Below are positions 27,585-39,210 of a stretch of DNA of 64,000 nucleotides, one piece after another. How positions within the stretch are numbered: position 1 is the first letter of the stretch; each line of letters begins with the position of its first letter. The position numbers and the translations under genes are program-made. Source of the DNA: Stercorarius parasiticus (lineage: Eukaryota; Chordata; Aves; Charadriiformes; Stercorariidae); NCBI GenBank assembly GCA_013396915.1, contig VWZL01004359.1, positions 1-64,000 on the forward strand. Direction: 5' to 3'. The notes under the pieces are model-generated. The model saw nothing but the letters and a program-made list of their open reading frames with translations, was not told where the DNA came from and did not search any database.

Positions 27585-30139
27585 TTATACACAGGACTTC
27601 CTGAGGTAAGGATTATCTTGCAATATCCAAGGTGACAAGCTTTTCATAAACTTCTTCATGAAGAAAAGCAGGGAGTGGGGTGGAATCAACTGCATGGTCC
27701 TTTTCATCCCTAAAACTCAATCTCATTTGAGAAAACAATTTGGTTTCTCTTATTGTTTTCAGCCAACAAAACTGAACCCAAGTTTCACCTTCTCCAAGTC
27801 TCTTCAGGAACTAAAATCATTTCCTTTCCTCTTACTACTGTCATGCTGCCAATGAAAACCAATTGGATTCTCCTCTCTCCCCTACCTTTCTTCAATACAG
27901 AGACAAGTAAAAAATGATTCAGTTTCCCTTATCTTGAAAATAAAAGTCTTCCTTTTTCCTTAGCAAAAACAGTTACCAAACCTCAATAACTTCCCTAAAC
28001 ATCTATAACCTATTTAAGTTTTCCTTGTCAAAAGTTCCTTTCTCAAGCTTACATATTCCTCCAGATCGCTTTTCTAGTGCATGAAGTATTTTCTAGTATA
28101 AATAAGAAAAAGATCTAAATTAATTAAATAATAAAAACAAAGTAAGCACCAGATAAAGCACTTATGTACCTGTGCTTGTTGTGGAATAATCCTTGAATCC
28201 TTGTGTTTCAGCTCCAACCAAAAAAAACCAAACCCAACAAAGATCTCCTGCAGATAGATCTAATTAGAATACAGCAGAGTCCTTTCACTGGCTAGGTTAT
28301 ATTCATCCACACAGACAAGTAAGTGAGCCAGCGACAATCAGCAAGCATTGTTAAAATTCATACAGAATTACTTACATTAAGAGTTAGTGTGGAGGCAAAA
28401 AGAGAAATAATATTTATGTTGCCAGTTATACTAATGTAAAGCCAGCATTCCGTTGACATGCACTGGAAATAAAGAAATACAGCAGGAAACAACAACATTC
28501 TGAAGTCAAGCACAGCATTTCTGGAAAAATGTTTCCAGCAGAGCCACCTGTTAGAAGCTCAAAAGCAGAGATAGAAATTACTTCCTGCCAGTACGCTGGA
28601 ACAGTTCTTACCAGAAGCATCATTAGGACTAATCTATTCATATGGGTTACTGAACACATGCAAGTACAAACAAACCAAAAAAAAAATCCAAAACAACCCC
28701 CCCAAAAAAATTGTTTACATTGTATACAAAAGCTACAAAGAAATTGAATAGTCACAGATTTAAAATAAAGTTTGATGTAACCTTAGTTTTCTCCTTTCAG
28801 GAACTTCTACAATGGTTCCATATTTTGGAAACCGATTTTTCTTGTACCTTCTGACTCAGTCTGAAAAAAATTAATTTCATCTCTATTGCAGAAAACAGAA
28901 CACATCAACTGTGTGTGCATCTATACATACATGTATGGAAAAATGGAAATATTTTCTTTAGGAAAGAATCCCTAAGCGTTCCATGTGGCAAAGTTCCAAA
29001 TGAGTTGAAAGACACCAAAGAAACAAATCATGATGAAATTTTGTTCAGTCTTCCCAAACTGTTTCTGTGACTCAGTGACATGTCAAGAGAGCATCCTGAT
29101 TTGTAAGCTAACAAGTGTTTTCTGGCTCACAGCTACCCCTAGACAATGCAGAGATTTAAACCACTGTTTGAAATAGCGACTTCATGATGAAAGTATGTTT
29201 TTGAGCACTATACTGTAATACTTAACCACATAGTTAAGACAATCAACTGCACACATGCAAACTAAATGTTATGTTTTTCAGTTTTTCTTTCTCTCCATCC
29301 AATTTAAATTTACTAAAACTTCTTTGCTTTCCTAGGTAGAAGGGACTCTACTCACCAGGAGGCCACGCCCCAGGAAAAATACCTGTATTGAAAAGTTATT
29401 CTTTCACTTCAGAAACTTATTTGTTGTCAATGGATTCCAATATTTCTTTTTACACCTAAGAAGTAGGAATCTTTGCTAAGGTCCATTCAGCATTTTACTA
29501 GAATTTTTTATTTATTTGTTTATTTTCACCATTCACCACTTCCAATCGGACATAATCTACTACAGCTGACACAGGTGGACTTCAGATTATCACAGTCTTT
29601 CAAAGAAAATGTATCAAGTGCTCATATGACAAAGTTTTGTCCTAAACATATATAATGGGATCAGCTTCCAAATGCCATGATAATATTAAAATATCTTTGC
29701 TTTTACTTAAAACTGTGAGTCTAACTTTTCTCATGTGACTGTGATGAAGACATACTATAATGAAGGTCTGCAACACTGCCTTTGAATTAGTCTAACATAA
29801 TTCAAGTATAAATTTATTCAAATGGCAAAAAATGTTTTTGTATTTATATTTAATAGTATTAATACCGTTTTTAAAAAGCATTTGCAATGACACTCCCTTA
29901 GCCTTATTCATATGGTTAAAATGTGCCAGTTTTGTTAAATATAGACACTGACATAATATATTTATTCTAGGGTATAAAAGAAAAGTTCAAAGTTAAATAT
30001 TTCCAGGCTACCTACTTCATTTCTTCCTCCTGCTCCCCATATGACCTCTTAAAAGACTAATTAAATAGCCTTCATAGAATGTATCATAAACCTTTGTGAT
30101 GTCTTGCACCATAATCTCTTTTGTTAAGTGCCTGAACAT
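27585..30139. other. Gene-free AT-rich region
   Basis: No recognisable gene. A mixed A/C homopolymer tract lies at about 28,676-28,712 (runs of A interrupted by seven C). Confidence 0.5.
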
Positions 30140-30330
30140 GTGCGAGAGTAGTGCAACATAAGAGCAACCTGCGCAGAGAGGCGGTGGAATGTCTATCCTT
30201 GGAAGCTTTCAAGACTCAGCTAAACAAAGCCATGACTGACCAGACCCTGGAGCGACAGTAGTCCCACTTTGACAGGAGACTGGACTAGATGACCTCTAGA
30301 GGTTCCTTCCAACCAACCTTTCTATGGGTT
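30140..30330 (+). mobile_element. CR1 LINE 3' fragment
   Basis: About 190 bases match the 3' end of CR1: a gcagagaggcggtggaatgt segment (the RE-VVE region of ORF2), then the 3' UTR with gactggactagatgacctct and ttccttccaacc, ending at ttctatgg. It is more diverged than the 11.3 kb and 42 kb copies and represents a different subfamily, with a CTGACC-type 3' UTR. Confidence 0.9.
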
Positions 30331-33300
30331 TCCTTTCACACCAACTGTACAGAACACAGAAAGCAAACAGGACACATTTCCAATTGTGACTTCCAAAAGC
30401 TGGTACTGAGAGACTAGGGTGTAGTATTTCGGTCCAACTACCATCTACTATCCACTGGAAGGTGGATGAACAAGTAGAGGGAAGGGGCAGACTTTTCTGC
30501 CTCTAGTAGGCTCTGGGTGGCTGAGTCATCCTGCTGGATGATTACACAACCTTTGCCCTTCAGCACAAGTGCTTCCTCCCCTATTCCAGAACCCAAGGAG
30601 CTTTGAAATAATCAACACTCCCTTTCATTTGTTTTTTTTTCCTGGTTACGGCTGATACACATTCAACGCTCATGACACAATATAGCCCTTTTTAAGACTA
30701 GAAGCCTGGTTCTTATCAAGATTGTTTTATCTTTACTACTCAGTTTCTCTAACAACTTTGTTTTATCCAGTTCCAGATTAAAGCCTTGCCTGTAAGCATA
30801 AAGAAACACTGAACATATTTATAAACTAGAATTCGTTTCCCTCTATCATGAGAAGCGCCTGTCACAATCTACAAGACAAGAAACAGGCAATTTCAGCAGC
30901 CAAGTTCTCAAGAGTTTTGTGAAGACTACTATTCCCAGATTTCCAGGGAAATTTTACCACACCACAGACCTTTAAAGTCGTATGCGTAATTTCTGACAAT
31001 ATTCTTAGGAAGTTTAAGTTAATTTTCTGATGCAAATGTGCTTGACCTATAGCTGAAAAACTGACCACCCAAATGGAAAGGTAGGATAATGACCTACACT
31101 TCAACAAAAAGTTTTCCAGATGTACTTGGCACGTTGAAACTGTAATAGGAATTCTGCATTTCTGTGCCAGTGCTCTGTTTCTCAGAAGCTAGCACCCTAA
31201 GACTGTTCAAAAACAAATAAATCTTAATTGTAGTCTGATTAGCAAAGAGAACAGTCTTAATTCTAGCTATTTTTTCTGTTTTATTCCCCAGCTACTCAAG
31301 AGTATACTATAGCCACAGTTGCATCACTCAGAATTCAAGCTGTAAACATAATGGTAGATAGTCCTTGTGCCACTCAGTATTGTAAAACTGGAGTGATCCT
31401 TAACAGCCAAAGCCAGTTGTTCCTCATATATAAGGGCAAGCTATAATATACATTATACCTACATTAACTGGCCATATAGGTATGAACAGAAAAATTGCCC
31501 TGTATTAAATACTCCATGTTTATATAGCAGTTTCATTTCTCCTTTAATATCAAAGCAGCCTTCCAAGGATACAAGTAACACTTAACAGATGAAGAATCTA
31601 TGAGATAGAGTAGCAATTTGTCCAAAGTCGAAGACCAGGATAAATGGGAAAACATGGAGTCCGAGTCCGTATCTTTTGGACCTCAACACAGAACTCCTGG
31701 TCTACCCAGCATATCTGACTCGTTTGCCCTCAGCCATGCGCTGGGGGAAAGGGGACATGGGTGAACCCAAAGATCTTCACAGAGAAGCATTCATAACATC
31801 AACAGAGGCTGCACAAACGTGGCTGAAACTCATGTGTCTCCTGCTTCAGCAATGTGAATGCCTAGAATGTTCTTAAGATGACATACCGCACCTCAGCTTT
31901 TGCTATGCAGAAGTGGTTTAATTTGAGACTAGGGAACACAGGCTTAATTGTTCAGTCCTAGAATGGCAACTCAGTATTTTTACTCTATAGGTACACATTT
32001 CTGTGTTTATTGTGCTCAGTCAGGAATAGTCAGTTTGAATCAATGGACTCCTCTGAAGCCAAGGTTACACTTCATGTCTTTACACCTAAAGCACATCCAC
32101 ACAGATATAAAGAATGAGCAACGTCTATATCTTCAATGTTTTTTCTCTATTGGTCTATTCCAGGATAAAATTCTATAATACATACAGTAAAATCTAGTTC
32201 TGCCTAACTAAAGAAATAAAGTCCCTCTACCCAAGTACTACTCCATGTTTCATTTCAAACAATGAGTTATGAATATTGTCCCAATAAAGTGAGCGAAAAC
32301 ATTTCCACCCTTAAGAGAGACTCACATCTAGGTCCTTAGTCTCAGAAGGACTAAATTATTTGAGAGCTGACACCGTTCAGGAAGCAACCATGTCGCAAAG
32401 GGAATGTATCTCCACATGCAGAGCTGATTTTGTTAATGTTTTCCAAAAGCAGAAAGACATTAGGGGGGTGGGTGACAGGGGTTGGTGGGCATGTGCTTGT
32501 AGAGGTACATAAGTAGATCCTGAGGCAGGAACCCTGGAATCCAGCCTCAACGCCAAACTGATAGTACAAGCTTTTTACAGCTTCCCTGTTCATAGTCCAT
32601 GCACACCAATCGCAGGATGGATAAGGAAACACCTGCTCTGCAGCAAAGTTAAGAGGGAAGAGTCTCTCCACCTAGCTCATTATCAGTTCAAGAGCACAAT
32701 GGTTCTCAAGCAAATTTATTCACAAGACGACAGGAAGAACCTACTGTCTGGTGCCACAGACGAGATGCACAGAATGCTTTACAGCTTCTTAAGCCCGTTA
32801 AGAAAATTTGTAATACCTGGAAAAGCTGTCAGTTTACACACACAATGTCTTCCATAATCACATTCTCTCATCTGGAAATAGCTTCAGTAACATCTCTTCT
32901 TTAAGCTGTTGTTACGTATGTTATTTTCACATTGTATCTGCTTTTGCACAAATGCATCTGCCCATCCATTACTTTAATCATACTTCAGAACTGCAATTGT
33001 AAAGGTTCCAAAGTGAAATGTTTAAACTGATTAAAAAGATAAGTACTTGCTCTTGGAAACAACTAGTTTTTTTTGTTTCTAGCTACTTTGAGTAATTACA
33101 CAATCTTGACAGCAATTTTTTCTTAACTGTAGAAAAGAAACATTTTTATTACAGTGATGTATCTCATCAATGGTCAAAACCTTCAGGATTTTGAATTCAG
33201 AAAAACACCAATGTATTCAAAGTATCACCATATCAATGTGATCCTTTGAATTTGGATCTCCATATTTTGCAACAGAATGTTGACATAGCCCCTTGCATCA

Positions 33301-36300
33301 TCAGTTTATTTTTCTAAAAATTGTAGAATTTTGTCTCCTATAAAGTAGTTTAAATACGTATTAATTTCATCCAGTTATGTCCAAGCTGAAGCCCAGTGTA
33401 GCATATGGAACACTGCTGGCTTTTATTTTTAATTATTACCTCCATTGCATATGTGCAGAAAGTTATGCACAAATCAGCTGAGTTTTTTGTACACAATAGT
33501 GATACGTTGCACAGTTGAGAATAAAAAGCTGCTTCTCCTGGCCATTACATTTAATTTGAATGGAACACAACAGATCTCCTCCAGACTTTTTTACCTTACT
33601 TCACAATATTCAAATTAAAATTTGGTCAGCTCATCTGTTGTTGAATTTCAGAAACAGGTAAAGTTCACTTATTCACTTCTGGTTTAGACAACGTAACTTT
33701 GACTACATCACAGGTCTTACATTTTATTCCTTGTCCATAAAGTGGACTTTTATTAAGACATTATTAGCTTGCTGAAAGCTACATACACCAATAAATAATA
33801 CTGACGGAATAGCAAGGAGTTAGTGACAAAATTTAGACCATCCATTCATGGAAGCTTTTTAACTATCAGAATGATGTTTGTCATTATCCAAACCACAAGA
33901 AACCCTAACTATTACCATAAGTACTTCTGGTAGCAATTCAGTATAAGAATTATTAATAAAAAGTGTTGTGAAGTAATATCACTTAGAACATAACAAGAGA
34001 AGATTTCTGAATTGTAACAAGATCATTTATACTGCATGTGTACCCAAGGCATGCAAGATGAGATTTCAATAAAATAAGTAGCATCAAAAGTGTGAGGGAT
34101 AATATAAAGTTTCTGAAATTCTGCAGAAGGAGAGAGAGTTACTCCTACAACACAAATGGCACCTAACTTCAAAACACATCTTGATAAATTACTGGATTTT
34201 CCAGAATAACATTCAAATCTGTAGTGCTACAGGACACCCTGTCACCTGAAAAGTACACTATAAGCAGTTTTTAAATCAGAAAACAGATGTCTACTTTTAA
34301 TATTATTTGTTAAACTGTTAATGTTCTTCTGCATGTATTTTGTTTTGTTAACAGAGATCAAATTTCTTTGTACCATCACTGTTCTCTTGTTAATGATAAA
34401 GAGCTAAAATCCAGGAACAGATGCACCTTAGGGTCAAAGCATGTGACAACAAGCATTCCCAGTACATTATGCTGTTGCTGGAGCAGGTAAGGGTCCACTA
34501 TCAGTGAAAGGTGGCAAGATCAGTACTGGAGAAGTGGGATGGCACTGATCTCACCTACCTGACCTTCTCGAAAATGACCCAGGGAACCTTTCTGTTAGGG
34601 TTTTATAGTAAAATAGCTATTACGCACTTCTTACTTAACAGAGCTCACTATCTCTACCATTCTTATCAGTTTAACTAACTTGTTAGCTCAAACTTTATTT
34701 ATGTGAAGTAAAATCCTAGTAAAGACATTTTCACACATTAGCAGATTGTGTTAATTCTTACCAGGGAAGCATAAAGCCAAATTACACTTTTTTCCCCCCA
34801 AGATGAGTTTTAAATACAAGCAGCAGAAGATATTTTGGCTGTAATAAAAGCTATTAAGACACTATCCTTGGTCACAGATTCCCAAAAACACTAAATACAG
34901 ATATATTCTGCATATATGAGGCAAAAGTATGAGGAAAAGTATGAGAATCCTGAATTTCCCTGAGAAGTAGATTAAGAGTTAAAGCACCAAACCTGCAGGT
35001 GAGCACATTCAGAGCCAAGTACTTGTGGAATTATAATAGCAAGGACTGCTTTAATTTACTTACTTAGTAACTTAAGTCATTTTTTAACAGCTGTAGAAGA
35101 CACAGCTTGAGTTTTCCCTTATTTGTGCCTGCACTTCAATACAGCTACAATACCCGCCTGTTCCTCTCAATAACTTTGAACTTGTTGATTAACTTCAGTC
35201 AGGGATTAAAATTCACAGATATTAAGCTCTTTCTTACAAGTTTAGTGAAGTGTAGGGTTTGGGTAGAGAAGGGATTCAAATTAGCATCCTCACTGAGGGA
35301 AAGACTGCAGAAGACGGTCAGAAGTTTCTAGTCTGCGCTGGTCTAAGCATGAGCATTATCTAGATAATAGCATGTAGATGAAAGCTCTTCTCTCTACCTC
35401 TTGTCCAGCTGATAGCTGTACACACCTGAGAGAGACAGGGGTGAAATGGGAAAGGAGGCTTACACAAGACTGTTGCTACATTAAACTTGAGTATCGGTGG
35501 CATTATAAAGATAAACAGATAATTATTTAAGGACACTTAAGTCTTTCTTGTGAAGAATGTCTCCATAGGCTGTTTACAGTTTCATTAAGATCCTTCTAAG
35601 CTTCTTATTTGCACTGGAAGTAGCAGTATGCATGTCAACAATATATAAACTCATATCATAGATATCAATTTAAGTTATGTTGAAACCATAAGCTAAGGAG
35701 CTAAATCCTTGTAACTCATACAAAGCACTCAAATGGGTACATTTGAAAGAAGGGTGAAGTGAAATCTACGTTTACCCGTAAAAAGAAACAGGATTCATTG
35801 TATTTTTATGTTGAATATTAAACCTGAAAATATTCCCAAACAAACTTTGAAGAGACAAGTCGTTAAAAAAAAAAAAGGCTTCTAATGTTATGCATCTTCC
35901 AAATAAACATGGCAAGTGGAACCTTAATAAAACAGTTCTGAGCACTCATTTCTGTGCCTGGATACCTATGATGACTGAAATAAGCTTTCAGTGATTTGAA
36001 GCTCATCTTTCAATAGACTATTTTTCCATCAGGAAAAAGATTAAGTGACTTTAATGACATTAAGTGATCTTACAAAACATCAAGTTATGCAGAATATAAG
36101 CATCTTAATAGTCTACATGCACTGGAAGTAGTAAGAGTCATGACATACCACTAAAAGCTTACAGTAATTTCAAATACATGCTGATAGCTGAAGACTGCTT
36201 GTGGCCAAAAGAATTAATGGAGGAAAAATTGTAAGAAAACAGAGAAAAATAACTGTCAAACAACCCCAGCACAAATTTTAGCTACCTATCACATATTACT

Positions 36301-38489
36301 ACTTTTGACATATCAGGCATCAACAAGAATTTGTAAATATTTACTCATATGCATAGGCAGATTAGTTTATTTGGTCATTATTTATGATAAAGCTGAAACT
36401 GTTGTTACATTAAAAATGTAATTTCTGAATTGCTTCCAGTATTCTGAAGTGTAATAATTTGCAGAATTAAAAACATGCATAATGGTAATGTGGCTATTTA
36501 ATGGATAGCTTTAAATATATTTATAAACAAACACTGACAGATACTTTTACTGTTATTAGCCCATTGCTCAGTTTTCCCAAGTTAAAACTAGTGGTGATGT
36601 AAATCAGTAACACTCCATATCACAAACCATAACCCATTTGGTTTGTTTGAAATTCTGTCAAAGTTTGTTTGAAAGGCTATCTCTAAGAATTCTTTAACAA
36701 AAGTAATCCAAGTTGGAAGTTTATAATAACAGGAGGCTTGAAAACCCTGACAAGTTTGTATGAGTATTTTATGAAATTATTCTTTTAAATAAGCCTCTAT
36801 CCCCGTGAACTTGTTGGTAGACATATGTTACAATACCTTTTGTAACTTTGTCTGCCACGCAATGCAAGAGTTATAATTTCAAAAGAAATACAGAGATATC
36901 TAGCACGACACAATAGAACCACATCCCCCAAGCTCCTTCTAATGAGAATTCTCGTTCTTTCAGTTGTGGCATACAGCCCAACAGCATCCTAGTCTCAGTT
37001 TTCATCTGCGGCACTATACATAGCATGGGATAATTTATTCAAGTCCTTTCTATCTAAATGGAAATGCCACATTCTACATTCAACAATACAAAGCCCCTGA
37101 CATTCTAAAGGAGGTTACTGAAACACTGTTTGGAACAAACCTGTTTGCTGGGAGGTAGGAACATGTCACAGCAATGCTGCAGCACTTGTTTAAGGCTTCC
37201 AGTCCATCTCTGGCTTTGCTTGCACAAAACATTGTTTGGATGGAAGAGGTCCAAAGGAGAACAAGCACACAGAGCAGTTGCAACTTGGAAAGGTATAAAC
37301 GTTACTGACTTTCAGTGTTTTTCCAAAGGGGCCTACATAAAACCTATTTGCACATAACAAATAGGTCAAAACAACAGCAAAGGAGACTGAGCATGAAAGT
37401 GCTGCAGAAGCAAAGCTAAACAGGTAATGAGTAAGCATAACTGGTAGCACAGAAGTTGTTCTTCGTGGAAGTGTCTAACAGGCATGAACATGAAAGCACC
37501 TTCATCTCCTGCAGAGCTATTTTCCAGCATAAAGCCTCAGCACGATTCAGGTACTGCCCAACACCAGCAAAGAGAAGGTTCTCGAGCAGGATTGCTCTGA
37601 CCACCTGCAGGACCAAATGTCTCCCTGAGAGGGTGATTTAAACAAAATCCAAGCATATGTTTGTTAAGCAATGGTTTTATCATAATTGTAATGGGACAGT
37701 TAACACTTTATTCAAGAGCAAAAAGATTGCCTTAGTAGCATAAAGAAAGCAGTTTATAACTATACTACTACTTCACTGATAGAGGTGCACCTTTTGGTAA
37801 AAGATACTCTTCTAGACTGAGTAGAGGAACATGGGTATTTCCCCTCTATTTTCCTGTTAGCCCATGGGGAAAGGGAACTGTGTGAAGTTTACAATACTCT
37901 TCACCAGTTTTACAGTCTACACGGTTACTAAATGCCTAACAATGCTGTTTGCAAAAACATCATTGCATGAATTCTTTATCACTTACATAAGCTATAGCAA
38001 AATATTCCTTCTGAATCCACACAGAGTTTTGTGCAACACATTTCTAAACATTTTAAAATGTGAGGGGAGAAAAAAGGAGTCAAAATTGCTAAGTTAGTTG
38101 TTTTCCTTAGCAAAAAAACCCCAGCCCCTGTGTGTATGTTTAATACAGACCAGATGTACTGGACATATGTAAGTCACACATGCACAAAAAAACCCTGTTT
38201 AGCTAAGATATGCAATAACGTGTTCTACATTTGAGATTTTCCAGGTCTTAAACTAGTTTTGCAAGACGGCTCCAGCGAAAGAAACTGCCACATACCGAAC
38301 CACTTAAGAACGCATGCTTGTTCTCAAGGCAAGAGTGATAGCCCTGTGGCCAGATCGAGCGCTGGGATGACCGCAAACCAGGATTTGATTTCTGATCCCC
38401 GGCAGACTCCTGGGGTTACCTCAGATAAATTGATCCCTTCACCCCTCTGGGCAGCTTCCCCGCTGCAGGCGGAAGTAATCTCTGTTTCC
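30331..38489. other. Gene-free AT-rich region upstream of CpG island 1
   Basis: No recognisable gene, RNA gene or well-preserved repeat. A G-rich run capable of quadruplex folding lies at 32,463-32,489, and an A run at 35,864-35,876. The interval 36,290-36,540 is AT-rich with several ATTA and TAAT motifs and might be regulatory, but I cannot show it. It should correspond to the SLC6A1-HRH1 interval or to upstream HRH1 sequence. Confidence 0.5.
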
Positions 38490-38649
38490 ACAGGTTTTCA
38501 CTACACTGGGGTTCAACGCCGAGCAGAGGCGCCTCCGGCCGCTCCCGGCCAACGCGCCAGCCGTGTTCGGGGGGCGGCGGCTGCCGCGGCCCCTCCGCGG
38601 CGGAGCTCCGGGGCCGCGGGGGATTTCTCGGCTGGGGACGGGGCGGGGC

Positions 38650-38797
38650 GCCAGCGTCCCCGGGTNCCCCCGGCCCTGCCCCGCCGGGGACGTGGATACC
38701 GCCGGGGGACAGAGGAGGGGAGCGGCGAGGAGCGCGGCTACGGCCGTCCCGTGCGAGCCGCGCACCGTCCGGTCCCGCTCTCCTCCGCGCTGTGCCG
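38650..38797 (+). other. HRH1: Putative non-coding first exon of HRH1 (5' end uncertain)
   Basis: The right edge is set by GCCG|GTGAGT, with the GT at 38,798-38,799, a near-perfect vertebrate donor. The left edge (transcription start) cannot be read from sequence and is placed only roughly, downstream of the GC boxes. An undetermined base sits at 38,666. No convincing coding start exists in the exon, consistent with a 5' UTR exon. Confidence 0.4.
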
Positions 38798-38858
38798 GTG
38801 AGTGACCGACCCGGGGAAGGGGAAGAGAGGGAGCCGGGGCGAGGGGAGGGCGGCGGCA

Positions 38859-38907
38859 TCCTCGCCCCGGAGACGGGAGGGGGGCGGCGGGGAGGCTGCC
38901 GACCCCC
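38859..38907 (+). repeat. 49-base direct repeat in CpG island 1, copy 1
   Basis: Starts tcctcgccccggagacggga and ends gccgaccccc. It recurs at 39,106-39,154 with one mismatch. The copy ends exactly at an undetermined base (38,908), which suggests an assembly origin. Confidence 0.9.
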
Positions 38908-39060
38908 NTAGATCCGGGGCGGGGGGAAAAGCCGCAGCGAGGGGAGCAGCAGCGCCGGGTCCCGGCCCTTCATCGAAGAGCGGCGTCACACTCTTCCCCC
39001 GGCAGCGCAAGACTGGCGAAAGAAGGGCGAAACCGGCCGTGCAGCTGCCAGCTCCGCACC

Positions 39061-39099
39061 GGCGGGGCGGGGCGGGGCAGCCCACCCCACCCCACCCCC
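39061..39099 (+). repeat. (GGGGC)n followed by (CCCCA)n: quadruplex/hairpin-prone tract
   Basis: GGCGGGGCGGGGCGGGGC at 39,061-39,078 is followed after AG by a C-rich run of CCCCA units to 39,099. The two halves are near-complementary (C:A mismatches) and could fold back. The G half meets the four-G-run quadruplex pattern. An undetermined base follows at 39,105. Confidence 0.85.
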
Positions 39100-39105
39100 G
39101 GCCCN

Positions 39106-39154
39106 TCCTCGCCCCGGAGACGGGAGGGGTGCGGCGGGGAGGCTGCCGACCCCC
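39106..39154 (+). repeat. 49-base direct repeat in CpG island 1, copy 2
   Basis: Matches 38,859-38,907 with a single G-to-T difference. It begins immediately after the undetermined base at 39,105. Confidence 0.9.
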
Positions 39155-39210
39155 GGCCCCTCTCATCCCAGCCTGGACGGGCAGCGCTGAGCGCAGGGAG
39201 GAGGGCTGGG

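Larger units (their letters stand above)
38490..39210 (+). promoter_or_regulatory. HRH1: CpG island 1, candidate HRH1 promoter
   Basis: A sharp switch from AT-rich flanks to about 700 bases of very GC-rich sequence with many CG dinucleotides. Several GC boxes of the Sp1 type are visible (for example ggggcggggcg near 38,640 and three ggggcgg units near 39,060-39,078), along with an ETS-like gcggaagtaa at about 38,469. No TATA box is apparent. A consensus donor on the plus strand (38,798) shows transcription toward HRH1, whose exon acceptor is 13.9 kb downstream. Known HRH1 genes have non-coding 5' exons far upstream of the single coding exon, which fits. Assignment to HRH1 rather than an unannotated transcript is inference. 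Confidence 0.55.

Noticed and set aside
1..38000. Search for SLC6A1 exons expected upstream of HRH1
   Set aside because: No transporter-like coding segment was recognised in any frame, so SLC6A1 is presumably beyond the left edge.
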